This document shows positions 53,684 to 63,273 of a DNA stretch of 64,000 bases, in pieces. The translations under genes were made by a program, and so were the position numbers. Every line of letters starts with the position of its first letter. The stretch's first letter is position 1. This DNA is from Flavicella marina (GTDB lineage: Bacteria > Bacteroidota > Bacteroidia > Flavobacteriales > Flavobacteriaceae): positions 248,001 through 312,000 of the forward strand of contig NZ_VYVA01000002.1 of assembly GCF_009193215.1 (NCBI RefSeq). Direction: 5' to 3'. The notes under the pieces are model-generated. The model saw only the letters and a program-made list of their open reading frames with translations. It was not told the origin of the DNA and did not search any database.

Positions 53684-54318
53684 TGGATTCGAGCTTCGAT
53701 CCAAGCTTTGAAATCATAAAAATTTTGAGGATGCACCCCATGTCCAACAGGGTATTCTTTAAAAATAATATCAATACCTTTTTCTTTTAAATAAATAGGA
53801 GCTTTTCTAGCCCATTCTACAGGGATTACTTGATCTACTGTTCCATGAGATGCAAAATAATCGGTTTTTGTATTTGTGTTATTATTTAAAAGTTCTTCAT
53901 TTAAATAACCACTAAGTGCAACTACATGATTGATTTTTTCTAAATTTTGAGACAAGGCATAACTTAAGATTGCCCCTTGACTAAAACCTACCACAAAAAT
54001 TTTTTCGTTGTTTACAGCATTGTTTTTTGTAAAATCTTCGATAAACTCACTGATACTACCTAAAGATTCTTTCGCTTCTTCCAAATCAGAAAATTTATTC
54101 TGGTCTGCATCGAAATTGATGCTATACCATGCAAAACTGTTATAACCTAATTCTAATGGAGCTCTTAGACTAACGATATGTAAGTCTTCTGGTAATTCTT
54201 CTGCAAATGAAAATAAATCCATTTCATTACTTCCATATCCGTGAATCAAGATAAGTAATGGTGGTGTCGCATTTCTAGTTTTTGGAAGGCGTTCTACGTA
54301 GTGTAATGAAGTACTCAT
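53680..54318 (-). CDS. alpha/beta hydrolase, phospholipase/carboxylesterase family
   Basis: 212 residues. Oxyanion loop LIHGYGSNEMD near residue 27, nucleophile Ser in VGFSQGAILS near 115, acidic residue in GTVDQVIP and catalytic His in PVGHGVHP near 197. Cytosolic, no signal. It follows the dihydroorotase-like gene by 19 bases. Substrate not deducible. Confidence 0.9.
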   Translation of the reverse strand: MSTSLHYVERLPKTRNATPPLLILIHGYGSNEMDLFSFAEELPEDLHIVSLRAPLELGYNSFAWYSINFDADQNKFSDLEEAKESLGSISEFIEDFTKNNAVNNEKIFVVGFSQGAILSYALSQNLEKINHVVALSGYLNEELLNNNTNTKTDYFASHGTVDQVIPVEWARKAPIYLKEKGIDIIFKEYPVGHGVHPQNFYDFKAWIEARIH

Positions 54319-54337
54319 ATGGATGAAATGCGTGTCT

Positions 54338-55597
54338 TTAGTTGTTTAAAATAAGTTGTTTGTTGGCATAAACACCAATAGACTTACCTGCGACTTCTTT
54401 CTGTAGGAATATAGAGTTTTTAGAAGTCGATAAAATGTTTTCTTCAGAGAATATTGTTTTTCCTTTTTCAGTAAAAAAACTTAGATTGGCGGTTGCACCT
54501 TCAGTAATATTCGAATTTTCAATTCCAAATATCGCTTTTGGTTTTTCTGTCAAGGCCTCAATAATAGTCTCGGTATCTAAAATTGTTTTTAAGCTACCAA
54601 ACATATTTTCTAATCCAATCGTTCCATATTCAGCATTGCTAAATTCAACCTTCTTATTTTCAATATCAATTGGGTTGTGGTCAGAAGTGATACAATCTAT
54701 CGTTCCATCTTTCACTCCTTCTATCAGAGCAAGACGATCATCATCTGTTCTCAACGGGGGTAATACTTTTGTGTTTCCGTCAAATTTCTTCAATTCTTGA
54801 TCTGTGAGCGTTAAATGATGGGTTGTAACACTACAAGTTACAGCCAGATTTTTCTTTTTCGCTTCTCGTATCAATTCAACAGAGTTTGCAGTACTGATTG
54901 TTGGAATGTGTAATTTTCCACCAGTATACTCAAGCAAAAACAAATCTCTTGCTATTTGCATTTCCTCAGCAAGGCTAGGAATTCCTTTTAGTCCCAATAA
55001 GGTACTGTTGATCCCTTCATGAGCAATTCCTTCTCCACCAATTTCTGTATTCAAAGGAAAACTCAAGACAAGTCCATCAAAATTTTGCGCATATAACAAG
55101 GCAATTTTCATCAAGTTATCGTTGTCAATAGGCTTGTTGTAGTCACCAAAGGCAACTGCACCCGCAGACTTCATATCGTATAATTCTGCAATTTCTTTCC
55201 CTGCAGATTTTTGTGTTAAACTGGCAATAGGGTAAAGAGAAGTTGCTTTGTTTGATGCCAATGTTTTCAGATAAGCAATTGACGATTTAGTGTCTAAATA
55301 AGGATTTGTGTTGGAGTTTACCGCTACTGCAGTAAATCCAGATTTAGCTGCTGTATCTAGTCCGTTCGAAAGATTCTCTCTTTCTTCATAACCTGGTTCT
55401 CCAAAAGAAACACTAGAATCAAACCAACCATTTGACACTTGCAAGTTTTCAATGTTGATTACCTTACAGTTTTTTGGGCACTCAATATTATCTGCTATTT
55501 TAATGATAATTCCTTCTTCTATTAAGATGTCCTTAATTTGTTTGTGGAAGGTGCTTTTTTTGTCAAATATTTTTGCAGATTTTAATAAGATATTCAT
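54338..55597 (-). CDS. pyrC: dihydroorotase homologue lacking metal ligands
   Basis: 419 residues from the ATG giving MNILLKSAKIFDKKS; a longer frame starts in the intergenic region. The amidohydrolase fold is recognisable (VTTHHLTLTD, ITSDHNPIDIE, LPPLRTDDDR). The metal motif DxHxHFREPG is D60-SSVSFGEPG here: both His are Ser and the substrate Arg is Gly. It is thus probably non-catalytic, like the pseudo-dihydroorotases that support aspartate carbamoyltransferase. A true dihydroorotase should exist elsewhere in the genome. Confidence 0.85.
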   Translation of the reverse strand: MNILLKSAKIFDKKSTFHKQIKDILIEEGIIIKIADNIECPKNCKVINIENLQVSNGWFDSSVSFGEPGYEERENLSNGLDTAAKSGFTAVAVNSNTNPYLDTKSSIAYLKTLASNKATSLYPIASLTQKSAGKEIAELYDMKSAGAVAFGDYNKPIDNDNLMKIALLYAQNFDGLVLSFPLNTEIGGEGIAHEGINSTLLGLKGIPSLAEEMQIARDLFLLEYTGGKLHIPTISTANSVELIREAKKKNLAVTCSVTTHHLTLTDQELKKFDGNTKVLPPLRTDDDRLALIEGVKDGTIDCITSDHNPIDIENKKVEFSNAEYGTIGLENMFGSLKTILDTETIIEALTEKPKAIFGIENSNITEGATANLSFFTEKGKTIFSEENILSTSKNSIFLQKEVAGKSIGVYANKQLILNN

Positions 55598-55620
55598 CGA
55601 GTATATTATTTTATTTGAAG

Positions 55621-55653
55621 GCGAATTCGCGTTTTCTGACACGCATAGTGTCA
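55621..55653. promoter_or_regulatory. palindromes upstream of the dihydroorotase-like gene
   Basis: A 10-base palindrome GCGAATTCGC (55621-55630) and, next to it, TGACAC-5-GTGTCA (55637-55653). They lie 24-56 bases before the start codon, where a regulator could bind, but no -7 box is clear. Confidence 0.35.
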
Positions 55654-55836
55654 ACAAAAACAAGTTGGCGTAAAATCGTAAAATTAATAGAAATTAAAGA
55701 AACAATGTTACTTGCTAATGAGTTTAGCTTTGATAAAAGTAGGGATATTAGGTACTTTTGGTGCATTGTTTTCTAAGATTGGTCAAAGATACACAAACAA
55801 AATTAAATCTAAATTTTTTTGAATTTGAAATTGCTA

Positions 55837-56481
55837 CTATTTTTCAAGTTTTGGAAAATGGGCCATGTTCATTTGGATATTGGCATCGTAGGCTGGAATG
55901 ATACTAATTTCTGGCTTTTGTTTTTTGAGATAATAAATTTTTACAATATTATTTTGGTTTTTGTTTCTATCAGTATCTACTTTGTTTCTTGGAATAGGGT
56001 GTCGGCATTTGGGAAATCTTCAATACCACTAACATGATCGTAATGAAAATGAGATGGAATAATAAATTTTATTGAGTCTATAGGATAATTGTTGGCTTCT
56101 AAAATGTTTTTTGTAGTACCGAGTTGTTTAAATTTAAATGTTTGTCTGTTTAAAAATGAGGTATTTTCTTTGAATTGTTTTTGTAGATGAACATCGAAAC
56201 CTGTGTCAAATAGAAAGTTGCCCTTAGGATGTTGAATCAAAACTGAGCCAAAGGTTATTTTTCTTTTTTGAAAAGTTTTCCTTCTTTGTAGACAAAAGCT
56301 TCCCCGGACTATTCGAGTACCCTGTTTCAATAATACAAAATGCTATTGATATATTAATTCGAGCACCTTCATAATTGTAAATCTTAGGTTTGCTTTGCTT
56401 ATTCAAATGAATGATGCCGTTACATGAAATAACCAACAAGTATACGGAAATGACTATAAGAAGTCTTTTAAATTGTTACAT
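55837..56481 (-). pseudogene. decayed MBL-fold lipoprotein gene
   Basis: Read leftward from two bases after eno, ATG is followed at once by TAA, and then the frame continues as QFKRLLIVISVYLVISCNG, a lipoprotein signal. Restoring the second codon to Lys gives a normal start. The frame shifts to a segment AFVYKEGKLFKK, shifts again to RKITFGSVLIQHPKG with FDTGFD and the metal motif SHFHYDHVSG, meets a stop at 55977, and shifts a third time to ISIIPAYDANIQMN-MAHFPKLEK, ending at 55837. One nonsense codon and at least three frameshifts mean no functional protein. The parent was an exported lactonase-like MBL hydrolase. Confidence 0.82.
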
Positions 56482-56483
56482 TC

Positions 56484-57755
56484 TTATTTCCAACGGTACT
56501 CAGATTTTCCTTTCAATTCGTGTTCGATTTCAAGTAAACGATTGTATTTTGCAATGCGTTCTCCACGACATGCGGATCCTGTTTTAAGATGTCCACCATC
56601 CATTGCAACAGCAAAATCTGCTAAGAAGGTATCTGTAGTTTCGCCTGATCTATGAGATAAAAAGTAGCGCCATCCAGCCTCTCTACACATTCTTACGGCT
56701 TCGATAGTTTCGGTTACTGTGCCTATTTGATTTAATTTTATCAAAGCTGAATTGGCAGTTTTTTGCTCAATTCCTTTTTTAAGATATTTCGTGTTGGTTA
56801 CAAAAATATCATCACCAACCACTTCAATTTTATCACCATATCGTTTGGTAAATTTAGCAAAGCCCTCCCAATCTCCTTCTGACAATGGGTCTTCCCATAA
56901 AATAATAGGGTATTTTTCGAGCCAAGTTTCTGTAAGATCAATCAATTCATCAGAAGTCATTTTGCCTTTTCCAGACCAACTCAAATCATAATTGTTATCT
57001 AGATTTTTAGAAATTGAGTTAGCAGCACTATCGATGGCTATGGATAAATCTTTTCCAGGAGTAAAGTTGGCCGTTTTTATTGCTTCGACAATCAATTCAA
57101 TTGCTGCTTCATTACTTTTACAGTTTGGAGCAAATCCACCTTCATCACCAACACTAGTTGCAAGTCCTCTTGATTTTAAAATCTTTTTTAGTGTATGAAA
57201 AGTTTCAGCAACATAACGTAAACCTTCTTTAAAACTAGGAGCACCATGGGGTACAAGCATAAACTCTTGAAAATCGACACTGTTGTCAGCATGTTCACCA
57301 CCATTTAAAATATTCATACATGGTACGGGGATTCTCACGGCATTAGTTCCTCCTAAATATTCATATAGAGGTAGTTTTGCAGATTTAGCAGCAGCTTTTG
57401 CTACTGCCATTGATACACCTAAAATTGCATTGGCACCAAGTTTTGATTTGTTTTCAGTACCATCTAATTCAATCATGGTATAATCAATGTTTTTTTGCTC
57501 AGAAGCAATTTTTCCAATTAAAGTATTTGCAATAACGGTATTCACATTGTCAACGGCTTTTTGAACACCAGTACCACCATAACGTTCTTCGCCATCTCGT
57601 AATTCTACAGCTTCATTTTGACCTGTAGAAGCACCCGAAGGAACTGATGCCACAGATTTGGTACCATCACTTAGTTCGACATAAACTCTTATTGTTGGAT
57701 TTCCTCTTGAATCTAAAATTTCTAATGCAGAAATATTTTTGATAGTTGCTTTCAT
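56484..57755 (-). CDS. eno: enolase
   Basis: 423 residues. Converts 2-phosphoglycerate to phosphoenolpyruvate. SVPSGASTGQNEAVELRDG near residue 38, DSAANSISKNL in the metal region, the catalytic Lys in LIKLNQIGTVTET near 337 and LSHRSGETTDTFLAD near 365 are all canonical. The pseudogene starts two bases downstream. Confidence 0.98.
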   Translation of the reverse strand: MKATIKNISALEILDSRGNPTIRVYVELSDGTKSVASVPSGASTGQNEAVELRDGEERYGGTGVQKAVDNVNTVIANTLIGKIASEQKNIDYTMIELDGTENKSKLGANAILGVSMAVAKAAAKSAKLPLYEYLGGTNAVRIPVPCMNILNGGEHADNSVDFQEFMLVPHGAPSFKEGLRYVAETFHTLKKILKSRGLATSVGDEGGFAPNCKSNEAAIELIVEAIKTANFTPGKDLSIAIDSAANSISKNLDNNYDLSWSGKGKMTSDELIDLTETWLEKYPIILWEDPLSEGDWEGFAKFTKRYGDKIEVVGDDIFVTNTKYLKKGIEQKTANSALIKLNQIGTVTETIEAVRMCREAGWRYFLSHRSGETTDTFLADFAVAMDGGHLKTGSACRGERIAKYNRLLEIEHELKGKSEYRWK

Positions 57756-57893
57756 AAAATAGCTCTTTTTAATTTTTATCCTAATTTATAAAAATACTTG
57801 AAGCGATTTATAGTTTTAAAGTTAAATTTCAGTTTTACATAGTTGTATGAAATCGTATATTGCTTAAAATTGTATTAATTAAAAGAGTAGAGA

Positions 57894-60059
57894 ATGAGCT
57901 TGTCAAAAAAAATTATAATTGGATTACTTTTTGGGGTTTTAATTGGTTTGTTTTTTGGGGAGTATTGTTCGTTTTTTTCGTACATCGGAGATGGTTTTAT
58001 AGGGTTGTTGCAGATGACAGTATTGCCATACATCATGGTTTCTATAATAGCAAACCTTGGTAGAATGTCTTTAGATGAAGGAAAAACGATGGTGTTTAAA
58101 GGGGTAAAAGTATTGTTTTTGCTATTATCTTTAGGTGTTGTTTTTTTAATCGCTTTGCCTTTGGCGTTGCCTAGTTGGTCAGCTGCTTCCTATTTCAATC
58201 CTTCAATTGTTGAAGTAGTCCCCCCTTTAGATTTTTTAGATTTATACATTCCTTCAAACCCTTTTTCGTCGATGTCTAAAAACATTGTACCCGCAGTGGT
58301 TTTGTTTAGCATATTTTTAGGAATAGGGATTAGCAAGATACCGAATAAAGAAGGTGTCTTATCTGGTTTAGATGTAATGGGAGAAGGATTGAATCATATC
58401 AATAAAATGGTAGTTAAAATGACTCCTTATGGAGTTTTTGCCATTGCTGCATATAATGCAGGTACCATGACTTTCGAAGAAATTCAACGTTTACATGCCT
58501 ATATAATTATTTACAGTGTGGCGGTACTTTTGTTAGGCTTTTATTGGCTTCCTTTGTTGATATCAAGTTTTACAAATATTGCTCCAAAAAAGCTTTTTGC
58601 GGCTACTAAAAGTACTTTGTTAACAATCTTTGCTACGGGGAAAATTATCGTGGTATTACCTCAATTAATCGATGACATCAAAGGGTTGATGAAAGAAGAA
58701 ATGGTGGACGATGATGAAGCTACGGCAGAAGAAAGAAGGGCAATGACAGATATTATGATGCCTCTAGCATATCCGTTTCCGAATTTAGGAACCTTTGTGA
58801 TCTTTGTTTTTGTGCCATTTATCGCATGGTTTTTAGGGAGTCCTTTTGGTGTTTTTGAAAATCTTACTTTTATAGGAGCTACCTTGTTGAGTAGTTTTGT
58901 GGCACCTGTAACAGGAATTCCATTTTTACTTGATTTGTTGAAATTACCACAAGAAATGTTTCAATTATTTGTTATTTCTAGTGTGTATACCGATAGAATT
59001 CGCGTGGTTTTGGGGGCAATTCACTTGATTGCGATTACAGTAATTACGATTCAATTGACAGTTGGAAAAAAGAAAATATACTGGGCAAAATTAACCAGAG
59101 GTATTGTAATTGGAGTTGGTTTGACAATTGCATTGCTAGTTGCAACAAGATTTTACTTGTCTTTTTCATTAGGAGAAAGTCATCAGTATGAGAGTTTTGT
59201 TCAGATGCAGTTAAGCGATTCTACAATTAATACATCTAGGGCAAGAAGTTATGAAGAATTGATGCAAAAAGTAGAAAATGACGCGCATGGCTCAAATCAA
59301 ATTCAAACTATCAAGTCGAGAGGTAAATTGAGGATTGGATTTTTATCGGACTGTTTGCCATTTGCATTTAAAAATGATGAGGGACAAACTTTAGGATATG
59401 ATATTGAAATGGGGCATTTGTTGGCAGAAGAATTAGGTGTGAAACCTGAATTCTACAAACTGACCAGAAAACAAGCAGATGCATTAGTTTCAGAAGGAAA
59501 TATAGATATCGTAATGTCTGGTTTAGCGGTTACCACAGATAAAATAGGAACCTATGCATTGAGTGATTCGTATTTAGATGTAACGTTTGCATTTTTGGTA
59601 AAGGATCATAATAGAACGGAATTTCAATCGAAAGAGAATTTGTTAAAGATGGATAGTTTGACAATTGGCTGTTCAAACCCATACTTTGCTGAAAAATTAA
59701 AAAAATATTTACCCAATGCAACTGTGAAAAACAGAAAAACTCCAAGAGGCTTTGTGAAGGATAGCTATAAAGATTTAGATGCTTTTTTACTGTCTGCTGA
59801 AGCGGGTTCTGCTTGGACTATTGTCTACCCATCATTTAATGTTGTGATACCCGATGGTACTAGAATAAAAGTACCATGTGCATATCCATTACCAAAACAC
59901 GATGCCGCTTGGATTCAGTTTATCAACACTTGGTTAGAATTGAAAGTCAAAGACGGAACAACTGAGCAGTTGTTTCAACATTGGATTGAAGGAAAAGGAG
60001 CTCAGGTAAAAGAACCGAGATGGAGTATCTTAAAAGATGTACTACATCTCGTTGATTAA
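57894..60059 (+). CDS. dicarboxylate/amino-acid symporter fused to a periplasmic binding domain
   Basis: 721 residues. Residues 1-425 form an SLC1/GltP-type symporter with about eight helices, including TPYGVFAIAAYNAG and DRIRVVLGAIHL (the DRxR region of helix 8). The cation-site motif NMDGT is PNLGT, so the Asp is missing. Residues about 470-720 form a type 3 solute-binding domain (KLRIGFLSDCLPFAFKND, GYDIEMGHLLAEEL, GNIDIVMSGLAVT), separated by a linker outside the membrane. The fusion suggests that binding feeds or gates transport. Substrate unknown; amino acids or dicarboxylates are likely. Confidence 0.88.
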   Translation: MSLSKKIIIGLLFGVLIGLFFGEYCSFFSYIGDGFIGLLQMTVLPYIMVSIIANLGRMSLDEGKTMVFKGVKVLFLLLSLGVVFLIALPLALPSWSAASYFNPSIVEVVPPLDFLDLYIPSNPFSSMSKNIVPAVVLFSIFLGIGISKIPNKEGVLSGLDVMGEGLNHINKMVVKMTPYGVFAIAAYNAGTMTFEEIQRLHAYIIIYSVAVLLLGFYWLPLLISSFTNIAPKKLFAATKSTLLTIFATGKIIVVLPQLIDDIKGLMKEEMVDDDEATAEERRAMTDIMMPLAYPFPNLGTFVIFVFVPFIAWFLGSPFGVFENLTFIGATLLSSFVAPVTGIPFLLDLLKLPQEMFQLFVISSVYTDRIRVVLGAIHLIAITVITIQLTVGKKKIYWAKLTRGIVIGVGLTIALLVATRFYLSFSLGESHQYESFVQMQLSDSTINTSRARSYEELMQKVENDAHGSNQIQTIKSRGKLRIGFLSDCLPFAFKNDEGQTLGYDIEMGHLLAEELGVKPEFYKLTRKQADALVSEGNIDIVMSGLAVTTDKIGTYALSDSYLDVTFAFLVKDHNRTEFQSKENLLKMDSLTIGCSNPYFAEKLKKYLPNATVKNRKTPRGFVKDSYKDLDAFLLSAEAGSAWTIVYPSFNVVIPDGTRIKVPCAYPLPKHDAAWIQFINTWLELKVKDGTTEQLFQHWIEGKGAQVKEPRWSILKDVLHLVD

Positions 60060-60064
60060 ATATC

Positions 60065-60808
60065 TTACTTTAATAAATAGTTGTTTTTAACAAAAGTAGC
60101 TTTATGTCTTTCGCTAAAAGGTATTTTCTCTTCTGTTTCAAGAATAATTAAGGAGTCTTCTAAAAATATTTCTTTAATTTTTTTAGCATTTACTAAATAG
60201 TTTCTGTGTACTTGAATAAAATCAGGATTTGCAAGAAGTTCTTTTACTTTTTTAAGAGATATTTTTACCAAAAAGTCTTCGTCAATCAAAGAAAAGTTAC
60301 AGTATTTATCTTGTACTTCTATATAGTTTATCTTAGAAACTTCAACTTTCATCAAACTGCGTTTCTTTTTGATGAAAATATAAGTGGGACAAATAACCGC
60401 ATTTTCAACATCGATACTTATTGAATTTGATTGATCATAATATTTTTCAATAGCCAATTCTAATGTAAATAACAATTCTAATTCGTTATATGGTTTTATC
60501 AAGTAAGTAATTGGCTTCGTAGTTTTGGCTTTATCGAATAGAATTTTCGTTTGCATACTAGACAGAAATAGAAAAGGTATGTCGAAACCTAATTCATTCA
60601 TTCTGTTGGCCGTTTCAATGCCTTCTGGCTTTCCATCAATCATAATATCTAGGATTACCAAATCAAACGAATGTCGTTTTAATAAACGTTCAGTTTGCCT
60701 AGAGTTATGACTGATCATTACGTTGTAATGGTTGTCTTCTAGAAAATCAGCTAAATCATTTGCTTCTTCAATATCATCTTCCAATAATAATAAATTAAGC
60801 TTTTTCAT
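60065..60808 (-). CDS. LytTR-family response regulator
   Basis: 247 residues. Receiver with acidic residues near 10-12, phospho-acceptor Asp54 (VILDIMIDGK) and Lys in LIKPYNELE. The LytTR DNA-binding domain covers residues 145-245 (KINYIEVQDKYCNF, FIQVHRNYLVNAKKI). The kinase gene is 11 bases upstream. Direct repeats before the operon could be its sites but match LytTR consensus only loosely. Confidence 0.93.
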   Translation of the reverse strand: MKKLNLLLLEDDIEEANDLADFLEDNHYNVMISHNSRQTERLLKRHSFDLVILDIMIDGKPEGIETANRMNELGFDIPFLFLSSMQTKILFDKAKTTKPITYLIKPYNELELLFTLELAIEKYYDQSNSISIDVENAVICPTYIFIKKKRSLMKVEVSKINYIEVQDKYCNFSLIDEDFLVKISLKKVKELLANPDFIQVHRNYLVNAKKIKEIFLEDSLIILETEEKIPFSERHKATFVKNNYLLK

Positions 60809-60819
60809 GTCATAGGGGT

Positions 60820-62520
60820 TTAAGGCAGCAAAATAGTAAATTTTGAGCCTTTATCAATACTACTTTCGATAAGTAATTTTCCGTTATTCTTTTTGATGAG
60901 GGTTTGACATAGAATCATTCCTAATCCAACACCATTAGCGCGGTCTATTTGATCAATAGAAATATCGTTTAATTCCCTGATTTGAGCAAGTACTTCAGGA
61001 GACATTCCTTTTCCTTGATCCTGAATACTAATGTATTTTAGATTGTCGTTTGTTGTACCACACGAAATATCAATTTGAGTTCCTTCATTTGAATATTTTA
61101 TCGCATTGTCAATAAGGTTTCGGATAATAATTTTTAACGACTCGACGTCAGCCGAAACATTTTCAGGTTGCAATGATTCTGTTATTTTTATCTGTTTAGC
61201 TTCCGCAATATTTAAGAAATCGTATACGACCAATTCAACTAGTTTATGTAAAGGGTATTCAGAGATGGTAAAGACCATTTGCTTGTTCTGTTCTAACGAC
61301 CAATGCAAAACGTTGTTTAGTAATTTTGACGTACTCTCAGTTAACATCAAAGCTTTGTTAGCGGTAGTCTTTAGTTGTGCGAAATTTTCAGAGTTGATTT
61401 GTTTTAAGAACTTTTTGTGTAGCTTGTTCAAGGTGTTAATTGGACTTCTTAAGTCGTGAGAAACAACAGAAAACAGATAGTCTTTTGTCTTATTTGCTCT
61501 AGTTAAAGCTTCTTTTTGTTCTGTAATTAATTTGTTTTGGGCAGTTCTTTGTTTGTAGAAAAACCAAAGAACCATGATAAAAATAAATAAAAACGAAATG
61601 CCAATAATTAAAGCGTTTCTTAGGGTTTTCTGACGTTTTACTTTTTCTTTTTCTACAGCGATTTCTAATTCTTTTTGAGCAACTGCAATTTGTTTTTCTT
61701 TTTCTGTGAGTTCCCAAATCCTGTCTTGGTTGTAGATAGAATCTTTCCAGTTTCTTGCTTCTTCGAAATAGGAAACACTGGCTTTGTAATTTTTTCTGTT
61801 TTTTTCAACAATGGCCATGTTTTCTGAAGTAACATGTTTCCATTTGAAACTTGAGTAAGCCTTTGCAAGTTTATAAGCTTCTTTGAAATTTGCGATAGCC
61901 TCAGTGTCTCTATAAAGTTCATAATACAAGTTGGCCATCGCTTGTAAAGAGTTCAATTTAACTAGAGTATCATTTTGATCTTTGATCAGTTCAAATTCTT
62001 GTTTTAAATAATACTCTGCTTTTTTGTTTTGTGTCAATACATTGTACATAATACCTAAATTATGCAATACAATACGCTTTTCTGTATCCGCTTCATTATT
62101 CGAATCTTTCAACCATTTTTCGTAGTGGTAAATAGCGGTGTCATATTTTTTTAGGTATAAATAACTGTGACCGAGAAGTATGTTTTTAATGTTAGAAAAG
62201 AGGGGGTCGTCAGAGATATTTTGAATACTTTGTAAAGATTTTTTATGCAGTTTTTTTATGTGAGCTGATTCACTTAAAAAATATAATAATAAATCTTTTT
62301 CTTTTGTGTTTTGAGTTGTTAACAATGCTTTTCCTGCATTTACATAACAAGAGTCGTACTGTTTGTTTTTGAAAAAGTGATACGAACGACAAAAGAGCTC
62401 TTTATCTGCTTGTGCACAAATATGAAGAGCCCTTTGGTTAATAGCATCTACTTTTTGTTCAGAGTTTCTGTTCTGAGTAAAAAGTAAAAAAGGAAATAGA
62501 ATTGTAATTAGTTTACTCAA
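60820..62520 (-). CDS. TPR-containing sensor histidine kinase
   Basis: 566 residues. Signal-like N-terminus (LITILFPFLLFTQ), a periplasmic region of about 280 residues with TPR repeats, a transmembrane helix near 303-322, then HisKA with VVSHDLRSPINTL (His near residue 355) and an ATPase domain (LIDNAIKYS, DQGKGMSPE, GVGLGMILCQTLI). The TPRs probably sense a protein or peptide outside. Partner: the LytTR regulator downstream. Confidence 0.92.
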   Translation of the reverse strand: MSKLITILFPFLLFTQNRNSEQKVDAINQRALHICAQADKELFCRSYHFFKNKQYDSCYVNAGKALLTTQNTKEKDLLLYFLSESAHIKKLHKKSLQSIQNISDDPLFSNIKNILLGHSYLYLKKYDTAIYHYEKWLKDSNNEADTEKRIVLHNLGIMYNVLTQNKKAEYYLKQEFELIKDQNDTLVKLNSLQAMANLYYELYRDTEAIANFKEAYKLAKAYSSFKWKHVTSENMAIVEKNRKNYKASVSYFEEARNWKDSIYNQDRIWELTEKEKQIAVAQKELEIAVEKEKVKRQKTLRNALIIGISFLFIFIMVLWFFYKQRTAQNKLITEQKEALTRANKTKDYLFSVVSHDLRSPINTLNKLHKKFLKQINSENFAQLKTTANKALMLTESTSKLLNNVLHWSLEQNKQMVFTISEYPLHKLVELVVYDFLNIAEAKQIKITESLQPENVSADVESLKIIIRNLIDNAIKYSNEGTQIDISCGTTNDNLKYISIQDQGKGMSPEVLAQIRELNDISIDQIDRANGVGLGMILCQTLIKKNNGKLLIESSIDKGSKFTILLP

Positions 62521-62538
62521 TTTCTCTCCTATAAATTA

Positions 62539-63042
62539 TTATCCTCTACCATCAATGGGTGTAGTAATAGTTCCTCTACTTACCCTTGGGTCAAGGTCGT
62601 TGTCACGTACAATAATAGCTTCAACAGATTGTGTACCTTCTATTAAACTATACTCAAATTGGATATGTACTTTGTTGAATTCTGTTTGATTTTCTGGTCC
62701 ATCAAAAATAATTTGAAAATCCCTACAAGTAACACCTTGTTTGATTTCTGTATTTATTTCTGCAATAGGAGGGTTGTAACGCAATGCAACTTGTTTGTTG
62801 ATTGGCAAACTGTTTTCTAGTTGTTGAGCAGTTAATTTATTTCTTTGAGCTCCGATGTAAGTTAATATATTTACGATGTAAGTGTTGATTTTACCTTCAA
62901 CGGCATAAATATTAACAAGCGGTTCTTTTGAAACACCATCTCCTTGGCTCAAATCTTTGTTTCCTACTTTTTTGTTTAGCAAAGAAAATTCTAAATCTCC
63001 AATTTTCGTTGGTCCAGTGGCAACTTCTTTTTCTGAAATCAT
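62539..63042 (-). CDS. hypothetical protein, first gene of the kinase operon
   Basis: 167 residues, acidic, no signal peptide and no transmembrane segment. It starts polar (ISEKEVATGPTKIGDLEFS) and ends in TITTPIDGRG. Predicted beta-rich middle (QIIFDGPENQTEFNKVHIQF). No family recognised. It is 18 bases upstream of the kinase gene in the same direction, so it is likely co-transcribed; a role in the signalling path is inference. Confidence 0.65.
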   Translation of the reverse strand: MISEKEVATGPTKIGDLEFSLLNKKVGNKDLSQGDGVSKEPLVNIYAVEGKINTYIVNILTYIGAQRNKLTAQQLENSLPINKQVALRYNPPIAEINTEIKQGVTCRDFQIIFDGPENQTEFNKVHIQFEYSLIEGTQSVEAIIVRDNDLDPRVSRGTITTPIDGRG

Positions 63043-63270
63043 TTTTTAAGGTTTTAGGTTTTTAAATCAATGTGGAGACGATCTCCACAAATATAGTTAT
63101 ACAAGTTTAAATCAATTGAAAGGATGAAACAATAACTATAAATAACTATATTGTTGCATGGTTAGTTTTAGGGAGTCAAAATTATCCGTATTCATTTATG
63201 ATGTGGAATGATACACTTATGCTTAAATATGATAGCTTCACGACTTAATTTTTTAGGCCTTATGGATGTA
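63043..63270. promoter_or_regulatory. upstream region of the kinase operon with repeats
   Basis: Leader and upstream region of the hypothetical gene. It holds a hairpin TGTGGAGA-CGA-TCTCCACA (63071-63089) about 30 bases before the ATG, an exact 10-base tandem repeat AATAACTATA twice (63131-63150) and one inverted copy of the core TATAGTTAT (63092-63100). These look like regulator sites. The rest, up to the small-RNA promoter, shows no gene. Confidence 0.4.
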
Positions 63271-63273
63271 AAA

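Noticed and set aside
55573-55776. Short plus-strand frame upstream of the dihydroorotase-like gene
   Set aside because: Composition is random, it overlaps promoter palindromes and the start of a minus-strand gene, and no motif is present.
55977-56330. A short MBL protein as an intact gene
   Set aside because: It has no proper start, lacks the N-terminal signal and the C-terminal block, and both missing parts are found next to it in other frames.
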